DNA from: Desulfomonile sp963700305
GTDB lineage: Bacteria > Desulfobacterota > Desulfomonilia > Desulfomonilales > Desulfomonilaceae
Reading direction: 5' to 3'
Assembly (NCBI GenBank): GCA_963700305.1
Contig: CAVOXB010000014.1
Span: forward strand, 1-64,000
DNA: 64,000 nt
Shown piece by piece: positions 27,795-38,088 of the stretch. Below the pieces are notes generated by a model. That model ran no database searches. It was not told where the DNA came from and saw only the letters and a program-made list of their open reading frames with translations. Position 1 is the stretch's first letter; the number at the start of each line of letters is the position of its first letter. Made by a program: the position numbers and the translations under genes.

Positions 27795-29858
27795 ATGAAA
27801 TTTGCTTTTCCATGGCGCACGTTGATTTTTACTGTGTCCGCGGCCGCCGGATTGTTCTCGTTCTTTCATCCGACCTTTCTTTCGGGATTTGAGTTGATGC
27901 AGACTGATCCCGGAGACACTCGCCTCAACAACTACTTCCTTGAGCATTCACTACTATGGATTGCAGGTAATCCCAATCATGCGAGGTTTTGGGATCCTCC
28001 CTTCTATTTTCCAGCGGTGAACATAGGGGCATATTCGGACATCTTCTTGAGTTCAGCTCCCGTTTATTGGCTGTTTCGTCTTATGGGATTCCTACCGGAC
28101 ACGGCTTTTCAGTTATGGATGCCCGTAATGGCTTTCTTGGATTTCCTTGCAGCCTTTTTATTGTTTCATAAGGGTGTGGGCGTTTCATATCCGGCAGCCA
28201 TTGGAGGATCTTACGTCTTCGCTTTCTCTGGGATCAGGGCAAACCAGTTGAATGTTCAGCAGTTATTGCCGCAGTTTTTTTCTGCCATGGCAATTCTTTG
28301 CTTGTTCAAGATCTTCGAGAAAAATAAGGATGAGCGCAAAGAAATCTGGATCGTGGGTTTCGCTCTGTCATTGGTTTCGCAGTTGTACTCCGGCTTTTAT
28401 CTGGTCTTCTTCTTGTGCTTCGGTTTGCTGGTGGCTTTGGCCGTTGCGTTGGCATTGCGTCAATCTCGATCCGAAATATTGTCGGCTTTGAGCTCACATA
28501 AGCGCGCTATAGTCATTTCATTTTTGCTGGCTGCCCTTTTGGCGATATGGCCGGCGATTCACTATATGGCCGGTCAAGGAGAAATCGGCGCTCGCAAGTG
28601 GAATGAAATCTCCAGCATGATTCCGCAGCTCAAATCATGGCTAAATACTGGGCCGGAAAACCTTATTTATAAATGGACCAGAAATTATATTGATTTCTCG
28701 AAATTACCCGCTGAGGCGGAGCATCGTTTATGTCCGGGACCTGTGACTTTCATCGTCGCACTGATCGGTTTTGTTTCGGCTTTCAAGTTGACCTGGGCCA
28801 GGATCGTCGCGATTTCCTCTGTGCTTATAGCGGCTGTCGCTTTTTTGTACACCGAGGATTGGTCACCCTGGGCTGGTGTGCTTTGGTTCATGCCCGGAGC
28901 AGGAGCTATCAGGGCAGTAGCCAGGGTCTCTTTTCTGCTGTTGATTGCTTTGAGTATGGGAGTCGCTCTGTTCCTCAACGGACTCCGGAGACAATATTTG
29001 CTGGTCATACTTATAGCTCTTATGGCCGTGGAGCAGGTTCAGACCAGCCCGGCTTACAATAAGGAACATGTTCGCGCAGAAGTCGCTCAAGTTGCGAAGC
29101 GCATTCCCGAAGGCTGTAAGTCCTTCTATTTTGCGATCAGTTTGCCGGTGGACAAGAAGGCGAGGCCGTGGTTTGAATATCAGCTTGACGGCATGTGGGC
29201 CGGACTTAGCGTAGGAATCCCCACGGTAAATGGATTCAGCGGAAACTTGCCGCCTGACTGGTGGCCCCTGTGGGATCCGATTGTTAAATCGGGTTCCGAT
29301 CTCACGAAGCTGCACCTGGGCATTTTTAGATGGGCTGACACCAATCGCCTCCCAATGGAATATATTTGCATGGTCCCGGTTTTCTTCCCCGACACACCGA
29401 AGATTGTGCAGGAATTAGGTCCATTAGACCTCAAGATAGGGCATTCAGAGTCACGTTTATTTCTGGGAGATGGTTGGGGCGACGACGAATGGGACGGGGA
29501 TTTATCGTGGGTTTGGACAACAGGACGATCTGCGACTCTGTACATCCCACTACGGAAAGGAGTCGATCATACCATGCAGATCAGCGTTGCTCCCATTATG
29601 GTTCCCGGTAGGATGCAGGAGATGAACGTTCGATTCAACGGCTCGGAGTTGACAAAACTGCGGCTGGAAAAGGGTTCGCACATATACCGAATCCCAATCT
29701 CGTCTGCTCTGGTCAAAGAATTCAATAAGGTTGAGTTCACCTTCTCTTACGCAGCTTCTCCTGCGTCTAGCGGACAAGGGGCCGATACCAGGCAGCTTGC
29801 AGCTGCATTTGAGCGAATAATATTTCTTCCCTCGGGAAACCAAAAATCCGCCCAATGA
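27795..29858 (+). CDS. large multi-pass membrane protein, GT-C glycosyltransferase-like
   Basis: 687 residues from ATG 27795 (MKFAFPWRTLIF); the frame extends to 27621, but the added residues are polar and lack a site. There is a first membrane helix, then a loop with QTDPGDTRLNNYFLEHSLLW and DPPFYFPAVNIGAYSD, about ten more hydrophobic helices up to residue 430, and a C-terminal extracytoplasmic beta-rich domain of about 230 residues. The acidic DPGD motif in the first loop and this layout recall GT-C enzymes and YfhO-type proteins, which move sugars from lipid carriers outside the membrane. The acceptor and sugar are unknown. It stands alone on its strand. Confidence 0.6.
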   Translation: MKFAFPWRTLIFTVSAAAGLFSFFHPTFLSGFELMQTDPGDTRLNNYFLEHSLLWIAGNPNHARFWDPPFYFPAVNIGAYSDIFLSSAPVYWLFRLMGFLPDTAFQLWMPVMAFLDFLAAFLLFHKGVGVSYPAAIGGSYVFAFSGIRANQLNVQQLLPQFFSAMAILCLFKIFEKNKDERKEIWIVGFALSLVSQLYSGFYLVFFLCFGLLVALAVALALRQSRSEILSALSSHKRAIVISFLLAALLAIWPAIHYMAGQGEIGARKWNEISSMIPQLKSWLNTGPENLIYKWTRNYIDFSKLPAEAEHRLCPGPVTFIVALIGFVSAFKLTWARIVAISSVLIAAVAFLYTEDWSPWAGVLWFMPGAGAIRAVARVSFLLLIALSMGVALFLNGLRRQYLLVILIALMAVEQVQTSPAYNKEHVRAEVAQVAKRIPEGCKSFYFAISLPVDKKARPWFEYQLDGMWAGLSVGIPTVNGFSGNLPPDWWPLWDPIVKSGSDLTKLHLGIFRWADTNRLPMEYICMVPVFFPDTPKIVQELGPLDLKIGHSESRLFLGDGWGDDEWDGDLSWVWTTGRSATLYIPLRKGVDHTMQISVAPIMVPGRMQEMNVRFNGSELTKLRLEKGSHIYRIPISSALVKEFNKVEFTFSYAASPASSGQGADTRQLAAAFERIIFLPSGNQKSAQ

Positions 29859-30089
29859 TGCGGAAACGACAGAGAAAGTCAATCCAGCAGGACGCCTTCA
29901 GCACTGCATTCGGTTCTCACGTAATACCATGAATTCATGGCCTTGAACTGACAGCTAACCGGATTACTCAGAGAAGATTTGAGCATTAAATTCTGGTATT
30001 GCTGTGCACAATACCGAATAATAATAAGATGGTCATGGAATTGGATTGAAACGAATTCTAAATGCGGGCTCGCCCGTCGGGAGTTTACT

Positions 30090-31516
30090 ATGCAGGAATT
30101 GGAAGGCATTGAGCTAACAGAAATGGGCATCGGGCCAGAACAGCAGTTCCTCATGACCACCCCATTCTTCGACGCGATGTCTGAGCCGGCTAAACAGAGG
30201 CTGTTAATGTCGATGATTGCGGGGACATTCAAACAAGGACAGAGATTTATTGAGCAAGGGGGTGAAGGAGACAGCCTATACATAATCCAGGAAGGTGTCT
30301 GCAACGTTTCTCTCGAAAAAGATGGGATAGTCCACCCGATAGCGGCTTTGGGACCTGGTGAAATAGTAGGAGAGATGGCCATTCTTACAGGTGAGCACCG
30401 TAACACGAAACGCGGAAGCTCAAACTGATCTGGCGGTTTGGAAATTGAGCAAGAATGATTTTGAGGCGGTGTGCAGCGAGTATCCAGAAGTCAGGCACTT
30501 TCTTACCCAAACGATAACCAACAGATTTGCACGGTCTTCACTGACAGCGGATCGCACGATAGGCAAATACGTGATTCACGAGATAATTGGTCGTGGGGGG
30601 TGGAGCGTAGTCTATAAAGGTAGGCATACCGCTCTCAGTATGCCGGTGGCCATAAAGATGCTCAAGCACAATATGGCCATGGATGCTGGATTTATCGAGG
30701 AATTCCAGAATGAAGCAAAGACAATCGCAAGCCTCAACCATCAAAATATAGTGAAAGTCTACGATATAGAGCAACTCTACAGAACCGTGTTCATCATAAT
30801 GGAGCTTCTCGACGGAGACTCTCTCGAGACAACTCTGAGGGAAACCGGCAAGCTTTCCGTGGAGAAATCGCTGGAAGTATTGCTGCAGGTATGCAGCGGG
30901 TTGAGTTATGCTCATAAACAAGGGATAATCCATCGCGATATAAAACCCGGCAATATTTTTATCCAAAAGAATGACGTTGCCAAGATAGTGGATTTTGGCC
31001 TCGCTTGCGAGACCGGAACAAAAGGGGCCCGGGTGGTAGGCACGCCCAAGTATTTGTCTCCTGAGCAGATAAGAGGATTTCCGGTAGACGAACGCTCGGA
31101 TATCTACTCATTAGGGATTAGTGCCTTCAAGATGGTGACCGGCCGGGAAGCATTTCCGGAAAGCGACATTCTCGATCTGCTGCACATGCACTTGTACAGC
31201 GACGTGTCCGATCCTAGAGATCTGGCTCCGGATCTGCCCGATGAGATAAGAAACCTTCATCTTGAAAGCCACAAGGAAAGATCCTTCATTAAGGTACCCA
31301 AACGTGCAACAGGCCATCTCCGAGTTGCACCCACTTGCGGAGAAGCTTGGCTTGGCTCTTACAGCTAGGTCCGAAAGAAGCTTGAATATGATGGGGCTCT
31401 TTCTTTTTTATCGGGAAGAACACCACGAAGTTCTAACGCGTTTGGTGAGAGATTTCGGAGAGGAACTCAAGAAAATCGGCGCCGACCTGCGAGAATCCGA
31501 CTTCAAAGAAATATGA
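30090..31516 (+). pseudogene. cyclic-nucleotide-binding domain fused to Ser/Thr protein kinase, two frameshifts
   Basis: The start is ATG 30090. Residues 25-140 form a cNMP-binding domain (GQRFIEQGGEGDSLYIIQEG, LGPGEIVGEMAILTGE). A shift near 30395 leads into AEAQTDLAVWKLSKNDFEAV and then a complete Hanks-type kinase: IGRGGWSVVYKG (glycine loop), VAIKML (lysine), IIHRDIKPGN (catalytic loop), VDFGLA (DFG) and GTPKYLSPEQIRG. An extra base near 31255 shifts the end into ATRKDPSLRYPNVQQAISEL and a helical tail ending DFKEI. About 475 residues if corrected. The layout is like eukaryotic cGMP-dependent kinase. It sits two genes from an adenylate cyclase that could supply its ligand. Confidence 0.83.
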
Positions 31517-31548
31517 GTTGGGCCTCGAGGCAAACGTGCGGAGGCATC

Positions 31549-33435
31549 ATGGGAGATGACGAAAAAACAAAAGATCAACTTATTCTGGAAGTTCAGACTC
31601 TTCGCAGACAATTCCGCGAATTGAAATCTGCACCCCGCGAAACGACTGCAAATCAGTTTCACTCCATCCAGGAAGAAAACGATATCAGTGAGCCTTTTGA
31701 TTTGGAGTGGAATCCCGATGAAGCAATTCAACCGATTTTGGACGAGTCAATTGAGGAAGTTCAATCAGCGGCGCAAGATCCGTCTGTAAGCGGCTCATTT
31801 GCAGCTCTCCTTTCAGAAGAGACCTACCCCAGAAGCTTGACGGAAACCGGCAGCTTCGATCTTCGATGGATTACCACCGCTTCATTCGGACGGCTGATGC
31901 AGGCAATTCCCATGCCTATCCTGCTGGTGGATCTGTTCGGCGCTATAGAATTCGCAAACAGCTCTTTTCAAAGATTTTGCGAGAAGTGCAGCAGGCCTGA
32001 ATCTCTATATGAGCTGTTTCCCGACGATCAGACGATCCTGGCAGTGCGAAATATGATGGAGACTTTGCTCACGAAGCGAAACCCTCAGCTCAGGGAAGGG
32101 CTAATCCGCATAAATGGTGTAGAGCTCTGGAGCAGAATGAATTTCAGGCCGATCAGATTCGGCCGCGAGCGTTCGATCCTTATCCTCATTGAAGATCTGA
32201 CTCTGGCAAAGAGAGAAATCACTTTAAACGAGAAGTATAGGACGCTGGTGGATATCTTTCCAATCGGGATAGCAGAGTTCGCTCTTGAAAAACCCGCGTC
32301 TACGGCCGTCGACGTTGACGAGATCCTTTCGCTGGTACTCAATGCCAGAGTTATCGAAACCAATGGCACTTTCGCTGCGCATTGCGGATTGGATAGCACT
32401 GAGGAACTGAAAGGAATGGTGCTGGAACAAGTCCTTGCGCAAAACTACGTGCAGCATCACAGGTTGTGGATAGAAAGTCACTTTGCCGTCAGTCCGTTTG
32501 AGACTGCCGAAAAAGTTGAAGATGGTAAACTCGTGTATTTTGAGAACACCCTTGTGGGAAATATCCAGAACGGGGTCTTGGTCCGATTTTGGGTTATGAA
32601 GCAAGACATAACCGAGCGAAAGAGGGTGGAGGCCGAACTGATTGAAAAAATCAAGACTATCGACGAACTCTACGAGCACATTGTTAAGTCTCGTGAAGCA
32701 AAAGTGATCGCAGACCATACTGCGAGAGTAGCCCATGAATTAAGGCAGCCCCTTACGATCATAGGCGGCTTCGCCAGACGCATGGCGAAAGAATCAGAAT
32801 CCTTGGGAAAACCCGACCGAACCGCGCAGAATGAAGCTTTTGAAATCATTATTAAAGAAGTCCAAAGACTCGAGAAGATTCTCGGAGGATTAATAGATTT
32901 CACGAAACATGAAACCATAAGCCTTCAGAGCGTAAATCCAAATGATGTGGTGGACTACGTAATTCGTATTAGTCAATGGAGAATAAAGGAAAAAGATCTC
33001 TGCGTGGAACTCGATCTTGGAGAAGAAATAGGGGACCTTCTCCTGGATTCAGATAAATTTCAAGAAGTGGTCCGGAACCTGCTGTCAAATGCGGTCGAAG
33101 CTTCCCCGCGTGGAGACAAAATCCGGATCAGCACGGGGGTGTCCATTCCGAGCGAGAAGGCCCACCAAACCGGTGAGTTGGACTCAGAAACTTATTTTGA
33201 AATAAAGATTCACAACACTGGCGCGCCCATTGATCCCGTTGATCTCGAAAAGATATTCGACCCATTTTTCAGCACAAAGAACAGCGCCCGGGGACTCGGT
33301 TTGACCATTTCCAGGAAGATAATCGAGGACCACTACGGGTCAATTTCAATAACCTCTGATGAAGCTGGGACGCAAGTCACGGTGTGGCTTCCCTTAAGCC
33401 AACGTGCTGCCGACAAGACTGTGTTGCCACGCTAG
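31549..33435 (+). CDS. PAS-domain sensor histidine kinase
   Basis: 628 residues from ATG 31549 (GGAGG four bases upstream). An acidic N-terminal stretch is followed by a PAS domain (about 110-225; FGRLMQAIPMPILLVDLFGA), a second PAS-like domain (about 230-365) and a coiled linker. HisKA carries His396 in ARVAHELRQPLTIIGGFARR, and the HATPase domain has NLLSNAVEASP (N box), FDPFFSTKNSARGLGLTISR (F/G2) and GTQVTVWLPL. No membrane segment is visible, so it is probably cytoplasmic. No response regulator lies next to it. The first PAS segment resembles that of the kinase at 62402, so the two are paralogs in part. Confidence 0.88.
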   Translation: MGDDEKTKDQLILEVQTLRRQFRELKSAPRETTANQFHSIQEENDISEPFDLEWNPDEAIQPILDESIEEVQSAAQDPSVSGSFAALLSEETYPRSLTETGSFDLRWITTASFGRLMQAIPMPILLVDLFGAIEFANSSFQRFCEKCSRPESLYELFPDDQTILAVRNMMETLLTKRNPQLREGLIRINGVELWSRMNFRPIRFGRERSILILIEDLTLAKREITLNEKYRTLVDIFPIGIAEFALEKPASTAVDVDEILSLVLNARVIETNGTFAAHCGLDSTEELKGMVLEQVLAQNYVQHHRLWIESHFAVSPFETAEKVEDGKLVYFENTLVGNIQNGVLVRFWVMKQDITERKRVEAELIEKIKTIDELYEHIVKSREAKVIADHTARVAHELRQPLTIIGGFARRMAKESESLGKPDRTAQNEAFEIIIKEVQRLEKILGGLIDFTKHETISLQSVNPNDVVDYVIRISQWRIKEKDLCVELDLGEEIGDLLLDSDKFQEVVRNLLSNAVEASPRGDKIRISTGVSIPSEKAHQTGELDSETYFEIKIHNTGAPIDPVDLEKIFDPFFSTKNSARGLGLTISRKIIEDHYGSISITSDEAGTQVTVWLPLSQRAADKTVLPR

Positions 33436-33469
33436 GGCGCCGGGCTTCGTCGAACCAATCTGAAAAAGC

Positions 33470-35429
33470 TCAGGAATCCCGAATGGATTCGACTTCATAA
33501 ACGGTTACTTCGCGATCTATCCCCTTGACTTTAACCTTTCGCGGTGCGGAACATTTTAAATTGTCTCTCGCAAGAGCGTACGTTCTCGCTGATATGAGCA
33601 GTCGGTCCGGAGTCGCGAGCCCCTGCAGTCGACTGGCGAGGTTTACTGCCGATCCCAACACAGTGTACTCCATCCGCCGCTTTGAGCCTATGTTTCCCAC
33701 AACCACAAGGCCGGTGCTTATTCCAATCCTGACGTGTATTCCTTCTTCGAATTCCGGAATGCCCGTGGTGCTCCACTTAGAATTCAGCCGCACCATTTCT
33801 TTTTGCATCTGGTCGCCTGCCTTGATTGCGGCGAGAGCGTGGTTCTCAAGTTCCACCGGATCTCCGAAGAAGGCGAGCAAACCATCTCCAAGGAATTTAT
33901 TTACCGTGCCACGATGGTCGAACACTGTGCGGGTTATGGCCTCAAAAAACTCATTGAGGAATTTTTCCAGATACTCCACGTCCACCGTCTCTGAAATGGT
34001 TGAAAATCCCTCGATATCGGCAAACAGAATGGAGAGTTCTTTCCTCTTGGTGGAAAGGTCTATTTCCTTGTTTTCTTTTATGATTGAATCCAGCATTTGC
34101 GGGGAGAGATAACGCTGCAATGCTTCAGCAGTTCGAAAAGACTCGGTTTCGGTGCTGATCCCCCTGATTATCAGTGATACGGAACCGGTCATAATGAAAA
34201 CAAAAATAGGGCCGGCAGTGGGGATTTCGTACAAGCGCTTTAATGAAAGCCACGATAGAAAAGAGTACGTACAGAGTGATCAAAGCTGTGAACAGCAGAA
34301 CAGCATAAAGCATTCTGACCCTGGGCGCAGCAAACGCAAACCCTATGGATAATATGACTGCTAGTCCCATAATAAACGGAAACGAGTGAATGCTCCGAAT
34401 GAAATTTCCTGTCAGAATAGTGTTCAGCGCATTGGAGTGGACTCTGCTCAGTGGGCAATCTTTGGCTAACGGGCATACACCCAAATCCGTGCTTCCCGTC
34501 CAGGTGACGCCCACCACTACAATTTTGTCCTTATATTCCTGAAGGTTGGAGGCATCCGCCTCCGGGGCAAGAAGGTCTGAAACCGAATAGTGCCGGAAAC
34601 CCTTGGGAAATCTCTGCCATGGCTCATGCCAGTCTATGCGCATTCTGCCATGCTCATCAACGGGAATGCTTGTCATACCTCTATCATGCTTCAGTTTGAT
34701 CTCGGTGTCAGTAACGACAATATTTTTTGGGATAACGCTCAGGTGAGCGGCGGCAGCGGCGAGACCGAGGCTGGGCACACATTTGTCCCTGTATCTTACA
34801 AGCAGGCCGACCCTGCGATGAACGGCATCCGGATCGGCATTTGATTTTATATGGCCGACTTCTTTGGAATTCTTGATCACCGGGGCCAATGGGACCAACG
34901 AATCGGAGAGCCTTGACACCTCAAAAAATCTGCTATTTTCGGGAAGGTCCAAAGGCCAGGCCCGTTCATACAGCGCATCAATTCTTGCGGAATCACCAGT
35001 AAACTCCGGCCGTACCTCGGCGGAATCCGTGATTCCCATGGCGGTTGCAGATACAACTCGGCCGGAGGCGGACAATGCCTTGAAGAAAGCCTCGTTCCCT
35101 TCGGGTCTATTTCCTTTTGCCGCGTAAAGCACGTCAAAAACAACCAGCGCAGCTCCAGCCTCTGCGAGTCGGTTGACTATACGAGCGCTCATTTCTCGGT
35201 CCCACGGCCAGATTCCGAATTCGCTGACTGCCTTGTCATCCACATCAAGGTGGACGATTGACTCCAGTACGGGGCCTGGATCCCTGATCGCAACTTTTAG
35301 ATCGTAGAATCGGAAGTCCAAGTTTTCAAAAGGGTGAGGCCAAATTAAACAAACAGCGGCCCCGATCAGACTGACCGTAAGGGCCAGATAGATGCTGGAA
35401 AAGCCCGGCTTCCTTCCGTGGTCCTGCAT
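33470..35429 (-). CDS. CHASE2-domain adenylate/guanylate cyclase, one frameshift
   Basis: Starts at ATG 35429. One N-terminal membrane helix (IYLALTVSLIGAAVCLIW) precedes a periplasmic CHASE2 sensor domain (DFRFYDLKVAIRDPGPVLES, IWPWDREMSARIVNRLAEAG, YKDKIVVVGVTWTGSTDLG) and a set of membrane helices. A frameshift near 34230 then leads into a linker (RYLSPQMLDSIIKENKEIDL) and a class III cyclase domain. The latter has ILFADIEGFSTISE (metal aspartate), FLGDGLLAFFGDP (second metal aspartate) and RIGISTGLVVVGNIGSKRRM. About 650 residues if joined. It probably makes cAMP in response to an extracytoplasmic cue. The DUF4384 gene ends four bases upstream, so they form an operon. Confidence 0.85.
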
Positions 35430-35433
35430 CGAT

Positions 35434-36141
35434 CTATCGCCCCGGTTCCGGTTTTACCCCTTGCACTCCAGTCAAGCCTTCCGGACGATCGCTTTCAGGA
35501 CGGTATGGAGCAGATCTTCTCTCTGGTCCCATGAGTCTAAGACCCGGCCCGCCTGCAGCCTCGCCCTTAATTGCGAAAACAGCCCTGTTGTATCCAGGTT
35601 TTGCGGAAGCTTTTTCGATTTGTGCTGCAATGATATCAATAGATTGATTGTCTGTGTTGGCTATTTGAAGCACAGGTTTGTCCGCTGGGATGGTCAGAGG
35701 TTCCATAGACACTGGTTCTGAAGTTGCATAAAAAACGGTTTTGACTTCAGGAAGTCCTTCGCCCATGACTAGCCTGATGCTCGAGTCGTCACCGAACAAT
35801 CGGTCCTGCTCACCGGCTTTGACAAAGTTGTTTGGATGCTCTCTGCTGGGAAACAGCACTGCCACGTCTCCCTTTGCAGAGATATTGAGAGCCGTAATAT
35901 AACAGTCCGTGTCAGCCTTGAAGTAAATTACGACCCTGTCACCTGGCTTGAATTTGTGTCCGGCAGGCTGATTTGTCCAAATAGACACGTTGATGGGCTT
36001 TGATCCTATTTTACCCAGATTGAGAAGCTTTTCGGATCCCTTTGATGCTGCTTGATCCGCGCCGGCCCCCTGCGCCAGGATCAAGGACAGAATCAAGAAG
36101 CCTGTCGCAATAAGGGAAACAGCAGAACATCTTCTGGACAT
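35434..36141 (-). CDS. DUF4384-domain exported protein
   Basis: 235 residues. A signal peptide (MSRRCSAVSLIATGFLILSL to about residue 28) is followed by a DUF4384 domain (about 50-140) with NVSIWTNQPAGHKFKPGDRV, FKADTDCYITALNISAKGDV and VLFPSREHPNNFV. The C-terminal third is less ordered and proline-rich. DUF4384 proteins are exported and often sit near regulatory kinases or cyclases; their function is unknown. The stop at 35434 is four bases from the start of the CHASE2 cyclase gene, so it may feed or modulate that sensor. Confidence 0.83.
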   Translation of the reverse strand: MSRRCSAVSLIATGFLILSLILAQGAGADQAASKGSEKLLNLGKIGSKPINVSIWTNQPAGHKFKPGDRVVIYFKADTDCYITALNISAKGDVAVLFPSREHPNNFVKAGEQDRLFGDDSSIRLVMGEGLPEVKTVFYATSEPVSMEPLTIPADKPVLQIANTDNQSIDIIAAQIEKASAKPGYNRAVFAIKGEAAGGPGLRLMGPERRSAPYRPESDRPEGLTGVQGVKPEPGR

Positions 36142-36564
36142 ATGACACTCCTCTCCTGGTTATGCCCTGATCTTCAGTCTATTCTGTAGGCTAAATAAAA
36201 TCCTATAGCTCATTATTGTCTATTGCAAGGGAATTTCTGGTCCTTGGGTAATCATTTACGGGCGGGATGTGCTCACTTCGGGCAATTCCAGAAAACCGTT
36301 GGGGGAGGCTTTCCTGCGGGCCATCATTGACTTTTCAGGTCAGGGCAGACTGGAAAGCCTCCCCTACAGAAGCTGCTTGCCCCGGATAACTGAATGATTG
36401 CGTTTCATCAGTAAAGTGAGCAGTGAAGTGACTTGTCCGGCCGTGTCTCAAGCTCTGATTCGATAGCCGTTGTCGTGACGATATTGACTGGCGAGGTTTC
36501 AGCGGTTACAAGACTATATTTGCTGAATGCATTTTGCAGCCTGAGTACTCGAAGGAAGGGAACC
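36142..36564. other. divergent intergenic region
   Basis: 423 bp between the DUF4384 gene (minus) and an amidohydrolase (plus). Apart from the inverted repeat at 36302-36364 there is no recognisable feature. Confidence 0.45.
36302..36364. repeat. inverted repeat with 13-bp arms
   Basis: GGGGAGGCTTTCC (36302-36314) and GGAAAGCCTCCCC (36352-36364) are exact complements separated by 37 bases that contain a smaller inverted pair. It lacks a T-run and lies far from either gene end, so it looks like a dispersed intergenic repeat and not a terminator. Confidence 0.6.
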
Positions 36565-37467
36565 ATGAACCCAATGGGATCGCTGTCAGCGCTTAACGAT
36601 CCTGAAGGTGCTCGAATAGCCGACTCGCTGCCGTCGGTTATCGATGCGCACGTGCATCTCTTCCCGGACGAGCTTTTTGCAGCAATTTGGGCTTGGTTCG
36701 ATCAGTACGCCTGGCCGATCCGGTATAAACTGAATTCGCTGCAAGTGATCGAATTTCTTGTTTCTCGGGGAATAGATCGAATTGTGGGATTGCACTATGC
36801 CCACAGGCCGGGAGTGGCCCGCTACTTAAATCTTTATATGGCCTCGCTGTGCAAATCATGCCCTCAACTGATAGGAACCGCGACCATTTTTCCGGGGGAG
36901 AAGAACGCTGCCGAAATCCTCAAACACGGTTTTCAGTTGGGACTTGCGGGAGTGAAACTGCATTCCCACGTTCAGTTCTTTTCCATGGACAGCCCTGAAA
37001 TGCATGAAATCTATGAGATCTGCTCGGAATATGAGAAGCCGCTTATAATCCATGTGGGGAGAGAACCCAAAAGCCCTGTCTTTGATTACAAAAGAGATCC
37101 CTATGAAATATGCGGCGCTGAAAAAGTCGAGCCGGTGTTAAAGCAATACCCGGACCTTAAGGTACTCGTCCCGCATCTCGGGGCAGATGAGTACGAGGCT
37201 TTCAGCAATCTTATTAACGACTATGACAATCTATGGCTTGATATTGCAATGGTTATGGCTGATTATCTTCCTGACACCAATCCGCCGAGGCTTTCAGGAA
37301 TGAGGTTGGATCGCGTATGGTACGGAACTGATTTTCCGCATATCCCGTACGCGTGGGATAGAGAATTGAACCGTCTCTGCTCGATGGGATTTCCTGAATC
37401 CGATTTGGCCCTCATCCTTGGAGGCAATGCATTAACGCTTTTTTCATCTGAGGAGTTAAATTCGTAA
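36565..37467 (+). CDS. amidohydrolase 2 family (ACMSD-like) metal-dependent hydrolase
   Basis: 300 residues from ATG 36565 (AAGGGAACC upstream); the longer frame to 36433 has no site. It is a TIM-barrel amidohydrolase with the metal motif VIDAHVHLFPDE (HxH), GVKLHSHVQFF, KPLIIHVGREPKS (histidine ligand), LVPHLGADE and WYGTDFPHIPY (catalytic aspartate). Members decarboxylate or hydrolyse aromatic or cyclic acids, but the substrate is not evident. The downstream genes are a broken exported protein and the acyl-CoA carboxylase subunits, on the same strand. Confidence 0.82.
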   Translation: MNPMGSLSALNDPEGARIADSLPSVIDAHVHLFPDELFAAIWAWFDQYAWPIRYKLNSLQVIEFLVSRGIDRIVGLHYAHRPGVARYLNLYMASLCKSCPQLIGTATIFPGEKNAAEILKHGFQLGLAGVKLHSHVQFFSMDSPEMHEIYEICSEYEKPLIIHVGREPKSPVFDYKRDPYEICGAEKVEPVLKQYPDLKVLVPHLGADEYEAFSNLINDYDNLWLDIAMVMADYLPDTNPPRLSGMRLDRVWYGTDFPHIPYAWDRELNRLCSMGFPESDLALILGGNALTLFSSEELNS

Positions 37468-37534
37468 AACTTCAAATGGCGATTCGCCGCTAGATCAATT
37501 TTTTGCGGACACTATTCTCTACAGGAGGCAGACT

Positions 37535-38054
37535 ATGGCAAGAAAATGCTCCGTTTTCCTGGCAATGGTGATGGCCATTCTCGCTTTCGCGCTCCCCGCC
37601 GCAGCTCAAGAGGTTGACTTGAAGCAATACCCGGTGAGCAATGCAGAAGGTGTCATCTCTCAGTCGGAGGTGACCGTTGATAAGGAGGCGTAACCTGATG
37701 GCAAAGGGTCGCTGAAGATCACTGCAGCGGAGCCTCGTGTAGTGCGTCTGTTTGAGACAGGCGACGTTGATGTGGAAAACGCTCGACTCATCTATAGGGC
37801 GCGGCTTAAGTCTGAGAACCTCAAGGGGCAAGCTTTCCTGGAAATGTGGTGTCCATTTCCCCGGAAAGGGAGAATTCTTCTCCAGAGGCCTGCAGAATCC
37901 TATATCTGGGACTACAGGCTGGGTAACGGAAGAGACACCCTTTTTTCTCAAGAAAGGCGAAAACCCGGACAACGTTAAGCTAAATCTTGTGATAAACGGA
38001 ACGGGCACTGTTTGGATACAGGATATAAAATTAATCAAAGCTCCTCCTCAGTAG
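37535..38054 (+). pseudogene. exported hypothetical protein with internal stop and frameshift
   Basis: ATG 37535 follows CAGGAGG. The signal peptide MARKCSVFLAMVMAILAFAL is followed by PAAAQEVDLKQYPVSN. An in-frame TAA interrupts DKEA and PDGKGSLKITAAEP at about 37691. A shift in a CCCC run near 37862 leads into FPGKGEFFSRGLQNPISGTT and the tail NLVINGTGTVWIQDIKLIKA, ending at TAG 38052. The second half resembles a carbohydrate-binding-like beta-sandwich (a tail of the type 'GTVWIDDIKL'), so an extracytoplasmic binding role is possible. Two independent defects suggest decay or sequence error. Confidence 0.6.
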
Positions 38055-38088
38055 GATTCTAGCTAATGATGAACGGTAGAGGATTCGC

